From CAYNLG01 sp964397995 (GTDB lineage: Bacteria; Planctomycetota; Phycisphaerae; FEN-1346): a DNA stretch of 64,000 bases. The position numbers were made by a program, and so were the translations under genes. Below are positions 47,618 through 56,762 of the stretch, piece by piece. The stretch's first letter is position 1. Each line of letters opens with the position of its first letter. Under the pieces are notes generated by a model. It was not told the DNA's origin. It searched no databases and worked only from the letters and a program-made list of their open reading frames with translations. The DNA lies in the NCBI GenBank assembly GCA_964397995.1, contig CAYNLG010000003.1, positions 1 to 64,000 on the forward strand, read 5' to 3'.

Positions 47618-49294
47618 GTGAGCGACCTGCTGAAGGCGCCCCCCTCGGACGGGGCCGCGTGGCAGCCGCCCGCGGTCACCGTGCCGCCGCTCGGGCGCAC
47701 CGTCCTCGCGGGCGTCGCGGCGCTCGCCGTCGGTCTGGGCCTGTGGAGCGGGGCGAGGTACCTGGCGTCAAGCGAGCCGGTGCCGCCGTTCGGCGCGGCT
47801 TTGACGCTGTTCGCACCGGTGGAGGGCTGGGACGAGCCGCCTGCGGCGCCGCCGGAGTCGCCCGAGACGGTGCCCGCCCCAACGAAGGCGCCGCCGCCGG
47901 GCGACGCGTCCGCGGATGCCGCAACACCCGACCCGCAGGCGGCCGATTCCCCGGCCGACGGAACGCCGGCCGCGCCCGAGGCGCCCGCGAAGGCGCCCCC
48001 CGAGCCGGCCCGGCCGTTCGACATCGGCGCCCTCTACAAGACCTTCTCCGACGAGGACCTCGCGGCCGCCGAAGCCGCGCTCGCGCCGTACGCGGCCGGG
48101 CGGCTGCCGCTCCGGCTGGTGTGGCAACTCGACCTGCCGCCCGCCCCGGACGCCCCGTTCTACGCCCTCGGCCGGGCCTACGCCCTGGCCCTGGTGCCGG
48201 ACGAGACGGCCGACGCCGTCCTGCCCGGCGTGGTGGCCGACGGGCCGGCCGGCGCCGACGTCTACGTCGGCGGGCCGGACGCGCCCGCCGCCCTCCTCGG
48301 CCGGTACGACCTGGCGACCGACCTCGCGGGGCTGCGCGTCGCGCGGCTGGCGCCGTCGGCCCGGGCACTCGAGGGGCTGGTGCTGGTGCGGCGCTCGGCG
48401 GCGGCGCGCGTCGGCCTGGCCGACACGCCGGACGGGCGGAACATGCAGGTCCTCCCGCTGGGCGACCCGGCCGACCTGGAAGCCGCGTGCCGCGCGGCCC
48501 TGCCGCTCTGGACGGAGCGGGGCCTGTCGTACCGGCCGGTGGACCGGACGGTGCCGGCTTGGCCGGCGGGTGCGATCGGCGTTGCCGCCCTGGGGCTGAT
48601 CCTCGCGGGCGGGGCGGCGCTGGCGTGGGCAGCGTGCGCGGTCGCGGTGCGGCGGGCGCCGCGGACGACCGTCGGGGGGTGGCTCCACACGGCCTTGGCC
48701 CTGCTCGTCCACCATCGCCGCGCGCTGGCGGCCGTCGTGCTCGCGCTGGTCGTCGCGGCCGTCATCGGCGCGGCCACGTTGGGCCCGGGCGTCCAGCGCT
48801 TCATGGCCGCCTTCACGGCCGGCGGGCGCGTGCCGGAACTGACGCGCGTCGGCCTAGCCGGGGCACGGCCGGGCCTCGAGCCGCTCGCCTCGAAGCTCCT
48901 CGGGACGGCCGTCGGCGACGTCGGCGTCCGGGGCGTCGTCCTCATCAGCATCCCCAGCCTCGTGCCGGGACTGGGGCTCGTCTCGGCGGCCGGCCAGCAC
49001 GCCCTCTGGGGCGGCGCGCTGGCCCCGGTGACGCCGACGGGCCTGGCGCGGCTGCCGCTCCGGGCCGTGCCGGCGGCCGCCGGCCTGCTGGGGTATGCCG
49101 CCCTGGCGCTTGGGGGATGGTTGGCGCTCGTGGGCCTGGCGCGGCCGGCGGCACTCGGGCGGGCGCGGCGAAGGGACGGGTACGCCGAGGGACTGGAGCG
49201 GCTCTACCGGCTCATCCCGGCGGCGGTGGTGCTGCTGGTGGCGGCCGCGCTGATCGAGACGCTCTTCACGGCCGCCGTCGGCTGGTCCGGCTGA
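47618..49294 (+). CDS. Polytopic membrane protein with Pro/Ala-rich loop
   Basis: The 558-aa protein has one membrane segment near residues 28-50, a Pro/Ala-rich extracytoplasmic-looking region (75-130), a mixed domain to about 300, and five or so further helices at the C-terminus. The final block ('SIPSLVPGLGLVSAA' and 'LIPAAVVLLVAAALIETLFT') vaguely recalls stage II sporulation protein M family membrane proteins, but this is weak. GTG 47618 follows GGAAGGA. The stop codon touches the palindromic element. Function unknown. Confidence 0.6.
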   Translation: MSDLLKAPPSDGAAWQPPAVTVPPLGRTVLAGVAALAVGLGLWSGARYLASSEPVPPFGAALTLFAPVEGWDEPPAAPPESPETVPAPTKAPPPGDASADAATPDPQAADSPADGTPAAPEAPAKAPPEPARPFDIGALYKTFSDEDLAAAEAALAPYAAGRLPLRLVWQLDLPPAPDAPFYALGRAYALALVPDETADAVLPGVVADGPAGADVYVGGPDAPAALLGRYDLATDLAGLRVARLAPSARALEGLVLVRRSAAARVGLADTPDGRNMQVLPLGDPADLEAACRAALPLWTERGLSYRPVDRTVPAWPAGAIGVAALGLILAGGAALAWAACAVAVRRAPRTTVGGWLHTALALLVHHRRALAAVVLALVVAAVIGAATLGPGVQRFMAAFTAGGRVPELTRVGLAGARPGLEPLASKLLGTAVGDVGVRGVVLISIPSLVPGLGLVSAAGQHALWGGALAPVTPTGLARLPLRAVPAAAGLLGYAALALGGWLALVGLARPAALGRARRRDGYAEGLERLYRLIPAAVVLLVAAALIETLFTAAVGWSG

Positions 49295-49356
49295 GTTTCG
49301 GGGACAGGATACTTAACTCCCGCGAGCCCCGGAATTAAGTATCCTGTCCCCGAAAC
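49295..49356. repeat. Palindromic REP-like element
   Basis: Two 22-bp arms (49295-49316 and 49335-49356) are perfect inverted copies around an 18-base centre. It sits exactly between two convergent genes: the plus-strand stop ends at 49294, and the right arm supplies the last codons (EFRGQDT) and stop of the minus-strand gene. It could act as a bidirectional terminator or be a mobile REP-type repeat. A partial copy is at 43096. Confidence 0.75.
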
Positions 49357-50069
49357 TCCTTGGCGACACGGACGTTGGCGTCGATCCAGGCGTCGATGCT
49401 CTCGCCGGCATCGGCCCACCACCCGTCGACCACGTCGTAGGCGAGTTGGCCCTCGGCAACGTAGTGGTTGTTGACGTCGGTGATCTCCAGTTCGCCGCGC
49501 GCCGAGGGCGCCAGCGTCGGAATCACCTCGAAGACGTCCGGCGGATACATGTAAACGCCGATCACGGCCAGATTCGATGCCGGGGCCTCGGGCTTCTCGA
49601 CGATGCCGGTGATGCGGTCGCCCTCGACCGTGGCGACGCCGTAGGCCTCCGGGTGGTCGACCTCGGTCAGCAGGACGCGGGCGCCGGCCTTCTGGGCGGC
49701 GAAGCGCTCGACGGCCGGGCGGATGGACCGCTGGAGGATGTTGTCGCCGAGGATGACGATGACCTTTTCGCCCTCGGCGAACTCGCGTGCCAGGCCCAGG
49801 GCCTCGGCGATGCCGCCTTCGCCCTTCTGGTAGGCGTAGTGGAGCCGCGACAGGCCGAAGGCCTCGCCGTTTTCGAGGAGGCGGATGAAGTCGCCCGCGC
49901 TCGTGCCGCCCGTCACGACCATGATGTCCGTGACGCCCGCCCCCACGAGACACTCCAGGGGGTAATAGATCATGGGCTTGGCGTAGACGGGCAGCAGGTG
50001 CTTGTTGGTGATCTTCGTAAGCGGGTGCAACCGCGTCCCCAGGCCGCCCGCGAGCACGACGCCTTTCAT
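49335..50069 (-). CDS. Sugar-1-phosphate nucleotidyltransferase (RfbA-like)
   Basis: The 244-aa enzyme has 'GVVLAGGLGTRLHPLTKITNK', 'YYPLECLVGAGVTDIMVV', 'VILGDNIL', 'YGVATVEGDRITGIVEKPEA' and 'WWADAGESIDAWIDAN', the glucose-1-phosphate thymidylyltransferase family. It makes an NDP-sugar (commonly dTDP-glucose) for surface polysaccharides. It is shorter than RfbA (about 290 aa), ending just after the core, and its last seven residues come from the palindromic repeat. AGGAGG precedes the ATG. No other sugar-nucleotide gene is nearby. Confidence 0.88.
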   Translation of the reverse strand: MKGVVLAGGLGTRLHPLTKITNKHLLPVYAKPMIYYPLECLVGAGVTDIMVVTGGTSAGDFIRLLENGEAFGLSRLHYAYQKGEGGIAEALGLAREFAEGEKVIVILGDNILQRSIRPAVERFAAQKAGARVLLTEVDHPEAYGVATVEGDRITGIVEKPEAPASNLAVIGVYMYPPDVFEVIPTLAPSARGELEITDVNNHYVAEGQLAYDVVDGWWADAGESIDAWIDANVRVAKEFRGQDT

Positions 50070-50100
50070 AGGGCCTCCTCCCTCCAGGTCGAACGGGGCC

Positions 50101-50129
50101 ACTCTAGCGGCCGGGGGTCGCCCGGTCAA
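50101..50129 (-). promoter_or_regulatory. Nucleotidyltransferase promoter
   Basis: On the minus strand TTGACC (50124-50129) and TAGAGT (50101-50106) are 17 bases apart, 32 bases before the ATG. A TACAAT at 50141-50146 on the other strand may serve the divergent gene. Confidence 0.6.
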
Positions 50130-50221
50130 TCGCCGGACGGTACAATGGACGATGAACAGGGGTGGCCCCCAATCGTCGAAACGACGGGGGCTTGTTGCCG
50201 CGCCCCTGGAAGGAGGCTGCC

Positions 50222-51889
50222 ATGGTCCGCCGCCTGACCTGCCTTGCCGCCTGCCTCGTTCTGCTGGCCTCGGCCGCCTCCGACGGCGCGTCCGGGACCG
50301 CCGAGACCGCCCGTCGCCTCGCCATCGAGGCGAAGTATCTGCTGGGCGAAGACCGCGTGGCCGAGGCGATCGAGAAGCTGGAGCTGGCCTTGGCGGTCGC
50401 GCCGGACCATCCGCTCGCGAACGCGCTGATGACCGACGCGCGCGGCCGGCTGGCCCAGGTCGAGGACCACGTGACCGCCGCCGACCGCCACCGGCGCCGG
50501 GCGGCGTGGGACGAGGCGCTGGCGGCGGTGCGGGCGGCGCGGAAGCGGTTCCCGGCCCATGCCGAGGCGACGGCCCTGGAGACGCGGATCCGCGCCGAGG
50601 CCGCCGACGCCGTCGCCAAAGACGCCGAGTTGATCCGCGCGACCGGCGACCTCGCGGAAGCCGAGGCCGCCTATCGCCGCGCCCTGGCCTTCGACCCGGC
50701 GAGCGCGGCCGCGCGGCAGGGCCTCGCGGCACTCTACGTCCAGCGCGGGGACGCGGCGATGGAGGCGTCGCGGCCGGGCGCGGCCTTGGCGTGGTACGCG
50801 GGGGCGGCCGCGGTCGACCCCGAAGGGGCCGCGCCGGACCGCGCGGCCGCCGCCCGGGCCCCTGTGGCCGCGCGCGTCCGCTTCCGCCTGGCCGAGGCGC
50901 CGGGCGGCGACCCCGCGGGCAGTGTTCTGACGATGGCCGTCCGCGGCTGGCTGGCCCGGGTGGCCCCGCCGGCCCTCGTGGAGCTGGCGTCCCCGCCGCC
51001 GGGCAGCACCGCCGAGGGCTACGCCTGGCGCCTCCGCACGACCGGCCCGCAGGTGGCCGACCAGGTCCGAAGCGAGCCGCGTACCCACACCTACGTCGTC
51101 GGCCGCGAGGTGCCGAACCCGGCCGTCGAGCGAATCCAGTCGCAGCTGGACGCGGAACTCTTTCGCCTGCGCATCCTGCGGGAGCAGTACGACCGGCCGT
51201 GCCCGCGGTGCGACGGGCGGGGGTGGGTCCTCTGCCTGCTGTGCGGCGGGACGGGCCGCGACCCGTACAACCCGCTCCGGCCGTGCCCGCGGTGCGGGTG
51301 GCGGCACTTCCCCGGGCGGTACGACTGCCCGCGGTGCGGGGGGACGGGGCGCGGCGGGATTCCGCTGCACGAGTTGCGGGAGCAGGAACGGGTGGTCGAC
51401 CGGCTCCAGGCGCTGCTGGCCCGGACGCCGCCCACGGTCGTCCGCGAGGAACCCGCCCAGTGGCCCTACACCGTGGAGCACCACGAGCGGACCGGGCGGC
51501 TGGACGCCTCGGCGGAGTTGGTGGACCTGGCGACGGGAGCGCGGCAGCCGGCGGGTGGCGCGTCGCCGCGCGCCCGCGAGGCCGATACGACGGTCCTTGG
51601 GGCGAATCCGGGCGTGGGGCTGGCGGCCGACCCGCTGGAGTTGCCGCCCGCGGCCGAGATCGAACGCCGCCTCGTCGACGAGGCCGCCGACGCCCTGGCC
51701 GACCGGGTGTTGGCGGCGGCGCTGGGGGCGCGGCGCGCGGCCCTGGAGCGCGAGGCGGCCGCACTGCGCCAGAAGGGCAACGTGGTCGAGGCCGTGGAGC
51801 GGCAGGCCGAAGCGGCCCTCATCGCGACGGTGCTGGAGCCCGAGCGCGACCCGTTCGAGGCCGTGCGGGCCGCGCTGCGCGCCCGTTAG
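50222..51889 (+). CDS. Secreted TPR protein with DnaJ-type zinc-finger repeats
   Basis: The 555-aa protein has a signal peptide, TPR-like helices over residues 25-190 ('AEAEAAYRRALAFDPASAAA'), and a cysteine-rich block near 320-385 with CPRCDGRGW, CLLCGGTG, CPRCGW and CPRCGGTGRGG, the CxxCxGxG zinc fold of DnaJ and related proteins. Around it are charged helices. No J domain is present. The zinc block suggests substrate or protein binding outside the cytoplasm, but the role is unknown. GGAAGGAGG precedes the ATG at 50222. Confidence 0.68.
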   Translation: MVRRLTCLAACLVLLASAASDGASGTAETARRLAIEAKYLLGEDRVAEAIEKLELALAVAPDHPLANALMTDARGRLAQVEDHVTAADRHRRRAAWDEALAAVRAARKRFPAHAEATALETRIRAEAADAVAKDAELIRATGDLAEAEAAYRRALAFDPASAAARQGLAALYVQRGDAAMEASRPGAALAWYAGAAAVDPEGAAPDRAAAARAPVAARVRFRLAEAPGGDPAGSVLTMAVRGWLARVAPPALVELASPPPGSTAEGYAWRLRTTGPQVADQVRSEPRTHTYVVGREVPNPAVERIQSQLDAELFRLRILREQYDRPCPRCDGRGWVLCLLCGGTGRDPYNPLRPCPRCGWRHFPGRYDCPRCGGTGRGGIPLHELREQERVVDRLQALLARTPPTVVREEPAQWPYTVEHHERTGRLDASAELVDLATGARQPAGGASPRAREADTTVLGANPGVGLAADPLELPPAAEIERRLVDEAADALADRVLAAALGARRAALEREAAALRQKGNVVEAVERQAEAALIATVLEPERDPFEAVRAALRAR

Positions 51890-51914
51890 CCGCGCCGCTT
51901 GCGGTGCGCGGCGC

Positions 51915-52958
51915 CTACGCCCACTCGATGACGACCTTGCCGGTCGTGCCCCGGTCGAAGAGCTCGAAGGCCTCGCGGGCCCGCTCCAGCGGGAAGCGGT
52001 GGGTGACGATCCGCTCCGGGTGCAGGTCCCAGCGGACGAGGCGCTCCAGCAGGTCCTGCATCTGGGGCAGGCTGCAGACCCAGGAGCCGTGGAGCGTGAG
52101 CTGCTTGTGGATGAGGAGCGGGCTGGGCTCGAAGTCCACCGTGCCGCCCTCGCCGACGTAGACGACCCGCCCCCAGGGCCGGGCGGCCTCGAGGGCCAGG
52201 CGCCGCGCGGCCGCGTTGCCGGAGCAGTCGATCGCCACCTCCACCCCGCGCCCGCCGGTCGCCTCCATCACGCGCTCCAAGGCGCCGTCGCCTGAGTCGA
52301 TCAGGTCGCAGGCGCCGAGGCCGGCGGCCACCTGACGGCGCTCGGCCACCGGCTCAATGCCCAGGACGCGGGCGCCGAGGGCCTTGGCAAGCAGCCCCTG
52401 GCCCATGCCCACGGGGCCGAGGCCGGTGACGAGGACGACGTCCTCGCCGGAGAGGGCGGCGCGGCGGCAGGCGGCGTAGTTGGTGCCGAAGCCGCAGGCG
52501 ACCATCGCGCCGTCGGCATAGGAGAGTTCGTCCGGCAGGGCGACGAGGCTGCGTTCCTCGGCCAGGAGGAACTCGGCCAGGCCACCGTCCCGCTGCCATC
52601 CGTAGGCGGCCCGCGAGGGGTCGGTGCAGGAGATCTGCCACCCGCCGCGGCAGTCCCAGCACCGGCCGCACCCGCAGATGTGGTAGACGACGACCCGGTC
52701 GCCGGGGCGGAAGCGGCGGCAACCGGGGCCGACCGCCTCGACCTGGCCGCACGGCTCGTGGCCGGCGATGACGCCGCGGTACGCCTCCGGGCCGTGGCCC
52801 TGGTCGGTGGGGCGATAGATGGCCCGCAGGTCGCTGCCGCACAGCGACGTGCACTTCATCCGGACGAGGGCCTGGCCGGGGCCGGGCTCGGGGACCGGGA
52901 ACGTGCGGAGTTCGAGTTGTCGGTTGCCGGGCAGGACGACGCCTTGCATGGTGGCCAT
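51915..52958 (-). CDS. Zinc-dependent alcohol/polyol dehydrogenase (MDR family)
   Basis: The 347-aa protein has the catalytic zinc ligands in 'TSLCGSDLRAIY' and 'GVIAGHEPCGQVEAVG', structural-zinc cysteines in CGCGRCWDCRGG...C, and the NAD fold 'VLVTGLGPVGMGQGLLAKAL'. It oxidises an alcohol or polyol with NAD. It starts 15 bases after the stop of the NSS transporter gene, so the two are an operon and may handle the same compound, though NSS transporters usually carry amino acids. Confidence 0.87.
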   Translation of the reverse strand: MATMQGVVLPGNRQLELRTFPVPEPGPGQALVRMKCTSLCGSDLRAIYRPTDQGHGPEAYRGVIAGHEPCGQVEAVGPGCRRFRPGDRVVVYHICGCGRCWDCRGGWQISCTDPSRAAYGWQRDGGLAEFLLAEERSLVALPDELSYADGAMVACGFGTNYAACRRAALSGEDVVLVTGLGPVGMGQGLLAKALGARVLGIEPVAERRQVAAGLGACDLIDSGDGALERVMEATGGRGVEVAIDCSGNAAARRLALEAARPWGRVVYVGEGGTVDFEPSPLLIHKQLTLHGSWVCSLPQMQDLLERLVRWDLHPERIVTHRFPLERAREAFELFDRGTTGKVVIEWA

Positions 52959-52973
52959 GGGGGGGGAACCTCG

Positions 52974-54737
52974 TCAGTCGATCGGATCGGGCTCTTCGTC
53001 GCCGGACTCGGCGGCGGCCAGGTGCTGGAGTTCCTCCTCGGGGCGACCGTGGGTCTGCTCATGGTGGACCACGTCTTTGCCGCGCATCGCCACCGCGATG
53101 CAGAGGCCCAGCCCGCCGCCCAGGACCACCAGGGCCATGGCCCCGAGGGCGGAGGCGGCCAGGGTGAGGCCGACGGCGGTGTGGAAGAGGAGGGTCGCGA
53201 GCACACCGCCCCCGAGGATGGCCAGCAGGTGCCAGCGGCGGGCGAGGAGAAACGCGACGATGAAGAAGGCGAACGCCAGGTACGGGCCGACGCGGACCAT
53301 GCCGGGGGGCCAGTCGGCGGCGCCGTAGAGGCCGTCGGTGATTTCCGAGAGGAGCCCCGCGCCGAGGAAGATGATGAGGGTGAGCGGGGTGATGAGCTTG
53401 ATGAGGAGTTCCCACCAGCCGCCCAGGTGGATCTCGCTCCAGGCGTTGATGAAGTGGGTGAGGCGGCGGGTGCGGAAGAAGTGGCCGACGACGAGGCACT
53501 GCATGAGGCCGACGAAGACGAAGCCGTAGCTGGCCCAGTGGTCGGCGATGTCGAGCCAGCCGAGGCCGCCGCGCGTCGCGAAGAAGAAGACGCCGATCAG
53601 GAACCCGGCCAGGCACATCAGGGCCGACGCCAGGCCCTTGGTCATCCAGCGGAAGCGGTCCTGGAGGCCCGAGCAGACGGCCTCGACGATGGAGAACTGG
53701 GAGTCGATGCCGAGGCTGAGCAGCGTCAGGAAGAAGAGCGCCGCCACGACGGGCGGCCAGAAGGCGCCGAGCGTGCCGAGCTTGGCGATGGCCGTCGGGT
53801 ACGTCACGAACGCGAGGCTCAGGCCCTGGTTGACGACCGCGTCGACGGGCTGGGCGGTCTGGGCCGCCAGGAATCCGAGGACCGAGAAGACGACGAATCC
53901 CGCGAGGAAGCTGGTGGCGCAGTTGGCGAAGCTCGTGATAAAGGCGTTGTTGGTGATGTCGCCGTGGCGCTTGTTGTAGCTGGCGTAAGCGATCATGACG
54001 CCGAAACCGACCGAGAGGCTGAAGAAGATCTGGCCGTAGGCCTCCAGCCACACCTTCGGGTCGCGGAGCTTCGTGAAGTCCGGCGTCAGGTAGTACTCGA
54101 TGCCCTGCAGGGCCCCCTCCAGCGTCAGGCCGCGGATCGCCAACACCACCAGCAGCACCAGCGGCAGAGGGACCGTCAGGAGGACCACGCGGCCGACGCG
54201 ATGGACGCCCTTGTGGATGATCAGGAAGACCAAAGCCCACGTCAGGGCGAGGCCGCCCACCAGCGGCCAGCGGATCTGCCACAGCTCGCCCTTCTTGGCC
54301 GAGAGCTGCAGGACGTCGCCGAAGAAGTGGGCCTTGGCGTCGGCGGCCCAGGGCAGGGCCGTCCGGAACGAGGCGAAGAGGTACTGCCACGCGTAGGCCA
54401 TGACGATGGCGTAATAGAAGGCGATGACGGCGGCGACGGCCAGGGCGAACCAGCCGACCCACTCGTAGTCGCGGTTGAGACGCTTCAGGGCCTTCGGGGC
54501 CGAGCCCTGGAACATCTGGCCGATGCCCATCTCCAGGATCATCAGCGGGATGCCCGCGGTGATCAGGGCCACGACGTACGGGATGAAGAACGCCCCGCCG
54601 CCCCCCTCGTACACCTTCGCCGGGAACCGCCAGACGTTGCCCAGGCCGACAGCGCTGCCGATGGCGGCCATGACGAAGGCGGTGCGGCTGTCCCAACGGT
54701 CGCGGCGGGCGGGCGGCGCGGGGGCGTCCTGGGTCAT
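52974..54737 (-). CDS. Sodium-dependent transporter, NSS/SNF family
   Basis: The 587-aa polytopic protein has the family signature at its start: 'MAAIGSAVGLGNVWRFPAKV', then 'GGGAFFIPYVVALITAGIPL'. This is the substrate- and sodium-binding TM1-TM2 region of LeuT-type transporters. 'FSLSVGFGVMIAYASYNKR' (TM6) and further helices follow. It should import an amino acid or related solute with sodium into the cytoplasm. The C-terminal 50 residues after the last helix are charged and form a soluble tail. Confidence 0.9.
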   Translation of the reverse strand: MTQDAPAPPARRDRWDSRTAFVMAAIGSAVGLGNVWRFPAKVYEGGGGAFFIPYVVALITAGIPLMILEMGIGQMFQGSAPKALKRLNRDYEWVGWFALAVAAVIAFYYAIVMAYAWQYLFASFRTALPWAADAKAHFFGDVLQLSAKKGELWQIRWPLVGGLALTWALVFLIIHKGVHRVGRVVLLTVPLPLVLLVVLAIRGLTLEGALQGIEYYLTPDFTKLRDPKVWLEAYGQIFFSLSVGFGVMIAYASYNKRHGDITNNAFITSFANCATSFLAGFVVFSVLGFLAAQTAQPVDAVVNQGLSLAFVTYPTAIAKLGTLGAFWPPVVAALFFLTLLSLGIDSQFSIVEAVCSGLQDRFRWMTKGLASALMCLAGFLIGVFFFATRGGLGWLDIADHWASYGFVFVGLMQCLVVGHFFRTRRLTHFINAWSEIHLGGWWELLIKLITPLTLIIFLGAGLLSEITDGLYGAADWPPGMVRVGPYLAFAFFIVAFLLARRWHLLAILGGGVLATLLFHTAVGLTLAASALGAMALVVLGGGLGLCIAVAMRGKDVVHHEQTHGRPEEELQHLAAAESGDEEPDPID

Positions 54738-54776
54738 GGCGGCATCTCCGACGGGTCACGGGCCGAAGCGCGGCGG

Positions 54777-54806
54777 ATTCTAGCGCCCGGCGGCGCGGAG
54801 CGTCAA
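54777..54806 (-). promoter_or_regulatory. NSS transporter promoter
   Basis: On the minus strand TTGACG (54801-54806) and TAGAAT (54777-54782) are 18 bases apart, 39 bases before the ATG. Confidence 0.6.
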
Positions 54807-54850
54807 GCAAAACGCCCGTCGGCCTTCACGCGATCCTCACCACGCGCACC

Positions 54851-54879
54851 TTGCCGCGCCCGCCCGCGGCTGGTACGGT
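54851..54879 (+). promoter_or_regulatory. HAD phosphatase promoter
   Basis: TTGCCG (54851-54856) and TACGGT (54874-54879) are 17 bases apart, 32 bases before the GTG start; divergent from the transporter promoter. Confidence 0.45.
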
Positions 54880-54911
54880 GGGCCGCTCGCGGGGGGCGAA
54901 AGGACCGAGAC

Positions 54912-55571
54912 GTGGCCGAGCGCGGCGTGATCTTCGACGTGGACGGCGTCCTGGTGGACTCGTACCGGGCCCATTTCCTGGCGTGGCAGCGGCTGGGCGA
55001 CCGGCTCGGACTGCCCGTGACGGAGGCCGACTTCGCCGTCACCTTTGGCCGCCGCAACGCCGAGATCATCCACGGCCTCTTTCCGGACGCGGTGCCCGAG
55101 GCCGAGGTCGACGCCCTGGGCGACTGGAAGGAGGAGAGGTACCGGGAGATTCTCGTCGAGGCGTTCCCGGCGATGGACGGGGCGGTCGAGCTGATCGACG
55201 CGCTCCGCGCGGCGGGGTTCGGGCTGGCGGTGGGGTCGTCCGGCCCGCCGCCCAACGTGCGGGCGGCCCTGGAGGGGCTCGGGCGGGCCGGCGCGTTCGC
55301 CTCGGTGGTGACCGGGGCGGACGTCACGGTCGGCAAGCCGGCGCCGGAGGTCTTTGAGAAGGCGGCGGCCGGGCTCGGCCTGCCCCCGGCGCGGTGCGCG
55401 GTGGTGGAGGACGCGACGCCGGGCCTCGAGGCGGCGTGCCGGGCGGGGGCGGCCGCGATCGGCCTGCTGGGGACGACGACGGCCGAGGCGCTGGAGGGGG
55501 CCGGGGCGCGGCTCGTGGTCGGGTCGCTGCGGGAGTTGACGCCGGCGGGGATCGCGGGGCTGATTGGCTGA
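54912..55571 (+). CDS. HAD-superfamily hydrolase, beta-phosphoglucomutase-like
   Basis: The 219-aa protein has all four HAD motifs: nucleophile Asp in 'GVIFDVDGVLVDSY', 'GLAVGSSGPP' (Thr/Ser motif), Lys in 'VGKPAPEVFEKAA' and 'CAVVEDATPGLEAA'. The helical cap after motif I places it with the beta-phosphoglucomutase / phosphoglycolate phosphatase group. It probably dephosphorylates or isomerises a sugar phosphate. GTG 54912 has AAAGGA upstream. It ends three bases before the convergent oxidoreductase stop. Confidence 0.85.
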   Translation: MAERGVIFDVDGVLVDSYRAHFLAWQRLGDRLGLPVTEADFAVTFGRRNAEIIHGLFPDAVPEAEVDALGDWKEERYREILVEAFPAMDGAVELIDALRAAGFGLAVGSSGPPPNVRAALEGLGRAGAFASVVTGADVTVGKPAPEVFEKAAAGLGLPPARCAVVEDATPGLEAACRAGAAAIGLLGTTTAEALEGAGARLVVGSLRELTPAGIAGLIG

Positions 55572-55574
55572 CGC

Positions 55575-56591
55575 CTAGACCCGCATCGGCACGGCGTTGC
55601 CCGTCCGCGAACTCTCGATGGCCGCGAAGACCATCGCCAGGCTCTTGATGTTGTCGTGGCACTCGCCCTGCGGCAGGGTGCCGCGCCGCAGGTACCGCAG
55701 CAGTTCGCGCAGGGCGCCGTGCTGGCCGGTGTGCTTCATCGCGACGTCCGCGACCCGGAGGTCGCGCGTCGGCCGCTGGAAGCCCTCCTCTTTGGCGACC
55801 ACCTGGCCGCGCGGCGGCTGGTCGCCCTCGTAGAGCATGGTGCCGCGGGTGCCGATAACGCGCCAGTCGCCATTCCAGCTGGTCGGGCATCCCTCGGCAC
55901 ACCACGACCCGCGGTAGGCGAAGCGGACGCCGCCGCTCATCTCGAAGACGGCGTTGGCGGCCACGTCGCCGCGGTACCAGGAACCGGGCGGATTGAACTC
56001 GCCGCACCAGACACCGACCGGGTCGACGCCGCCGATCATCCGGGCCAAGTCGAAGTGGTGAATCGACATGTCGAGGATCAGGGGGCTCTCCATCGCGGCC
56101 CGGAAGCCGCCGAAGTGGGCCCCGAGGAAGAAGTCGCAGTTGAGCGTCGTCAGCTCGCCCAGCCGGCCCTTGCGGACGGTCCGGGCCATCGCCTCGTGCA
56201 GCGGGTGGTACCGGCGGGACTGGCTGACCATGTAGAGGCGGCCGGCGGCGTCGGCGGCCTTGACCATGCGCCGGGCTTCGGCCATCGACGAGGCCATCGG
56301 TTTCTCGCCGATGACGTGCAGGCCCGCCTTCAGGCACGCGCACGTCACCGTGGCGTGGGCCTCCGGCACGGTCAGGTCGCAGGCGATGTCGGCCGGGACG
56401 TCGCGGAGGGCGCGGCCGAGGTCGGTCTCGGCAACGGCCTTGAGAAGCTCGTGCTTGTCGAGGGCGGCCTCGGCCCGGCCGCGGTCGAGGTCGACGACGG
56501 CGGCCACCTCGACGTTCTCCTTGGCGAGCGGCGGGAACCAGGCCCGCGAGATGGCTCCGGCCCCGACGACGATGGCTCGCAGCTTCGGCAC
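55575..56591 (-). CDS. Gfo/Idh/MocA family oxidoreductase
   Basis: The 338-aa protein starts at GTG 56591 (AAGGAG six bases upstream) with 'AIVVGAGAISRAWFPPL', then the 'HVIGEKPMASSMAEA' motif with catalytic Lys, and 'ILDMSIHHFDLARMIGG' in the C-terminal domain. It is an NAD(P)-dependent dehydrogenase of a sugar or cyclitol. It is divergent from the SDR gene, sharing an intergenic region of about 170 bases that may control both. Confidence 0.87.
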   Translation of the reverse strand: MPKLRAIVVGAGAISRAWFPPLAKENVEVAAVVDLDRGRAEAALDKHELLKAVAETDLGRALRDVPADIACDLTVPEAHATVTCACLKAGLHVIGEKPMASSMAEARRMVKAADAAGRLYMVSQSRRYHPLHEAMARTVRKGRLGELTTLNCDFFLGAHFGGFRAAMESPLILDMSIHHFDLARMIGGVDPVGVWCGEFNPPGSWYRGDVAANAVFEMSGGVRFAYRGSWCAEGCPTSWNGDWRVIGTRGTMLYEGDQPPRGQVVAKEEGFQRPTRDLRVADVAMKHTGQHGALRELLRYLRRGTLPQGECHDNIKSLAMVFAAIESSRTGNAVPMRV

Positions 56592-56710
56592 GGCGTGCTC
56601 CTTGCTTGGTGGGCCCCCTCGCCGTGCGAGTGATGCGCCCGCGCGGCCGCGGGGACAAGGGATTTCCGCGGGCATTTGGCGCTGAGCCCCGCACACCGCT
56701 CCGAAATCGC

Positions 56711-56740
56711 TTGCGGCCACACCCGCCGCGCGGGTATCGA
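56711..56740 (+). promoter_or_regulatory. Candidate promoter of the SDR operon
   Basis: TTGCGG (56711-56716) and TATCGA (56735-56740) are 18 bases apart, 22 bases before the SDR start codon. Confidence 0.4.
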
Positions 56741-56762
56741 TGGGGCGGACCGGAGGTGCCCC

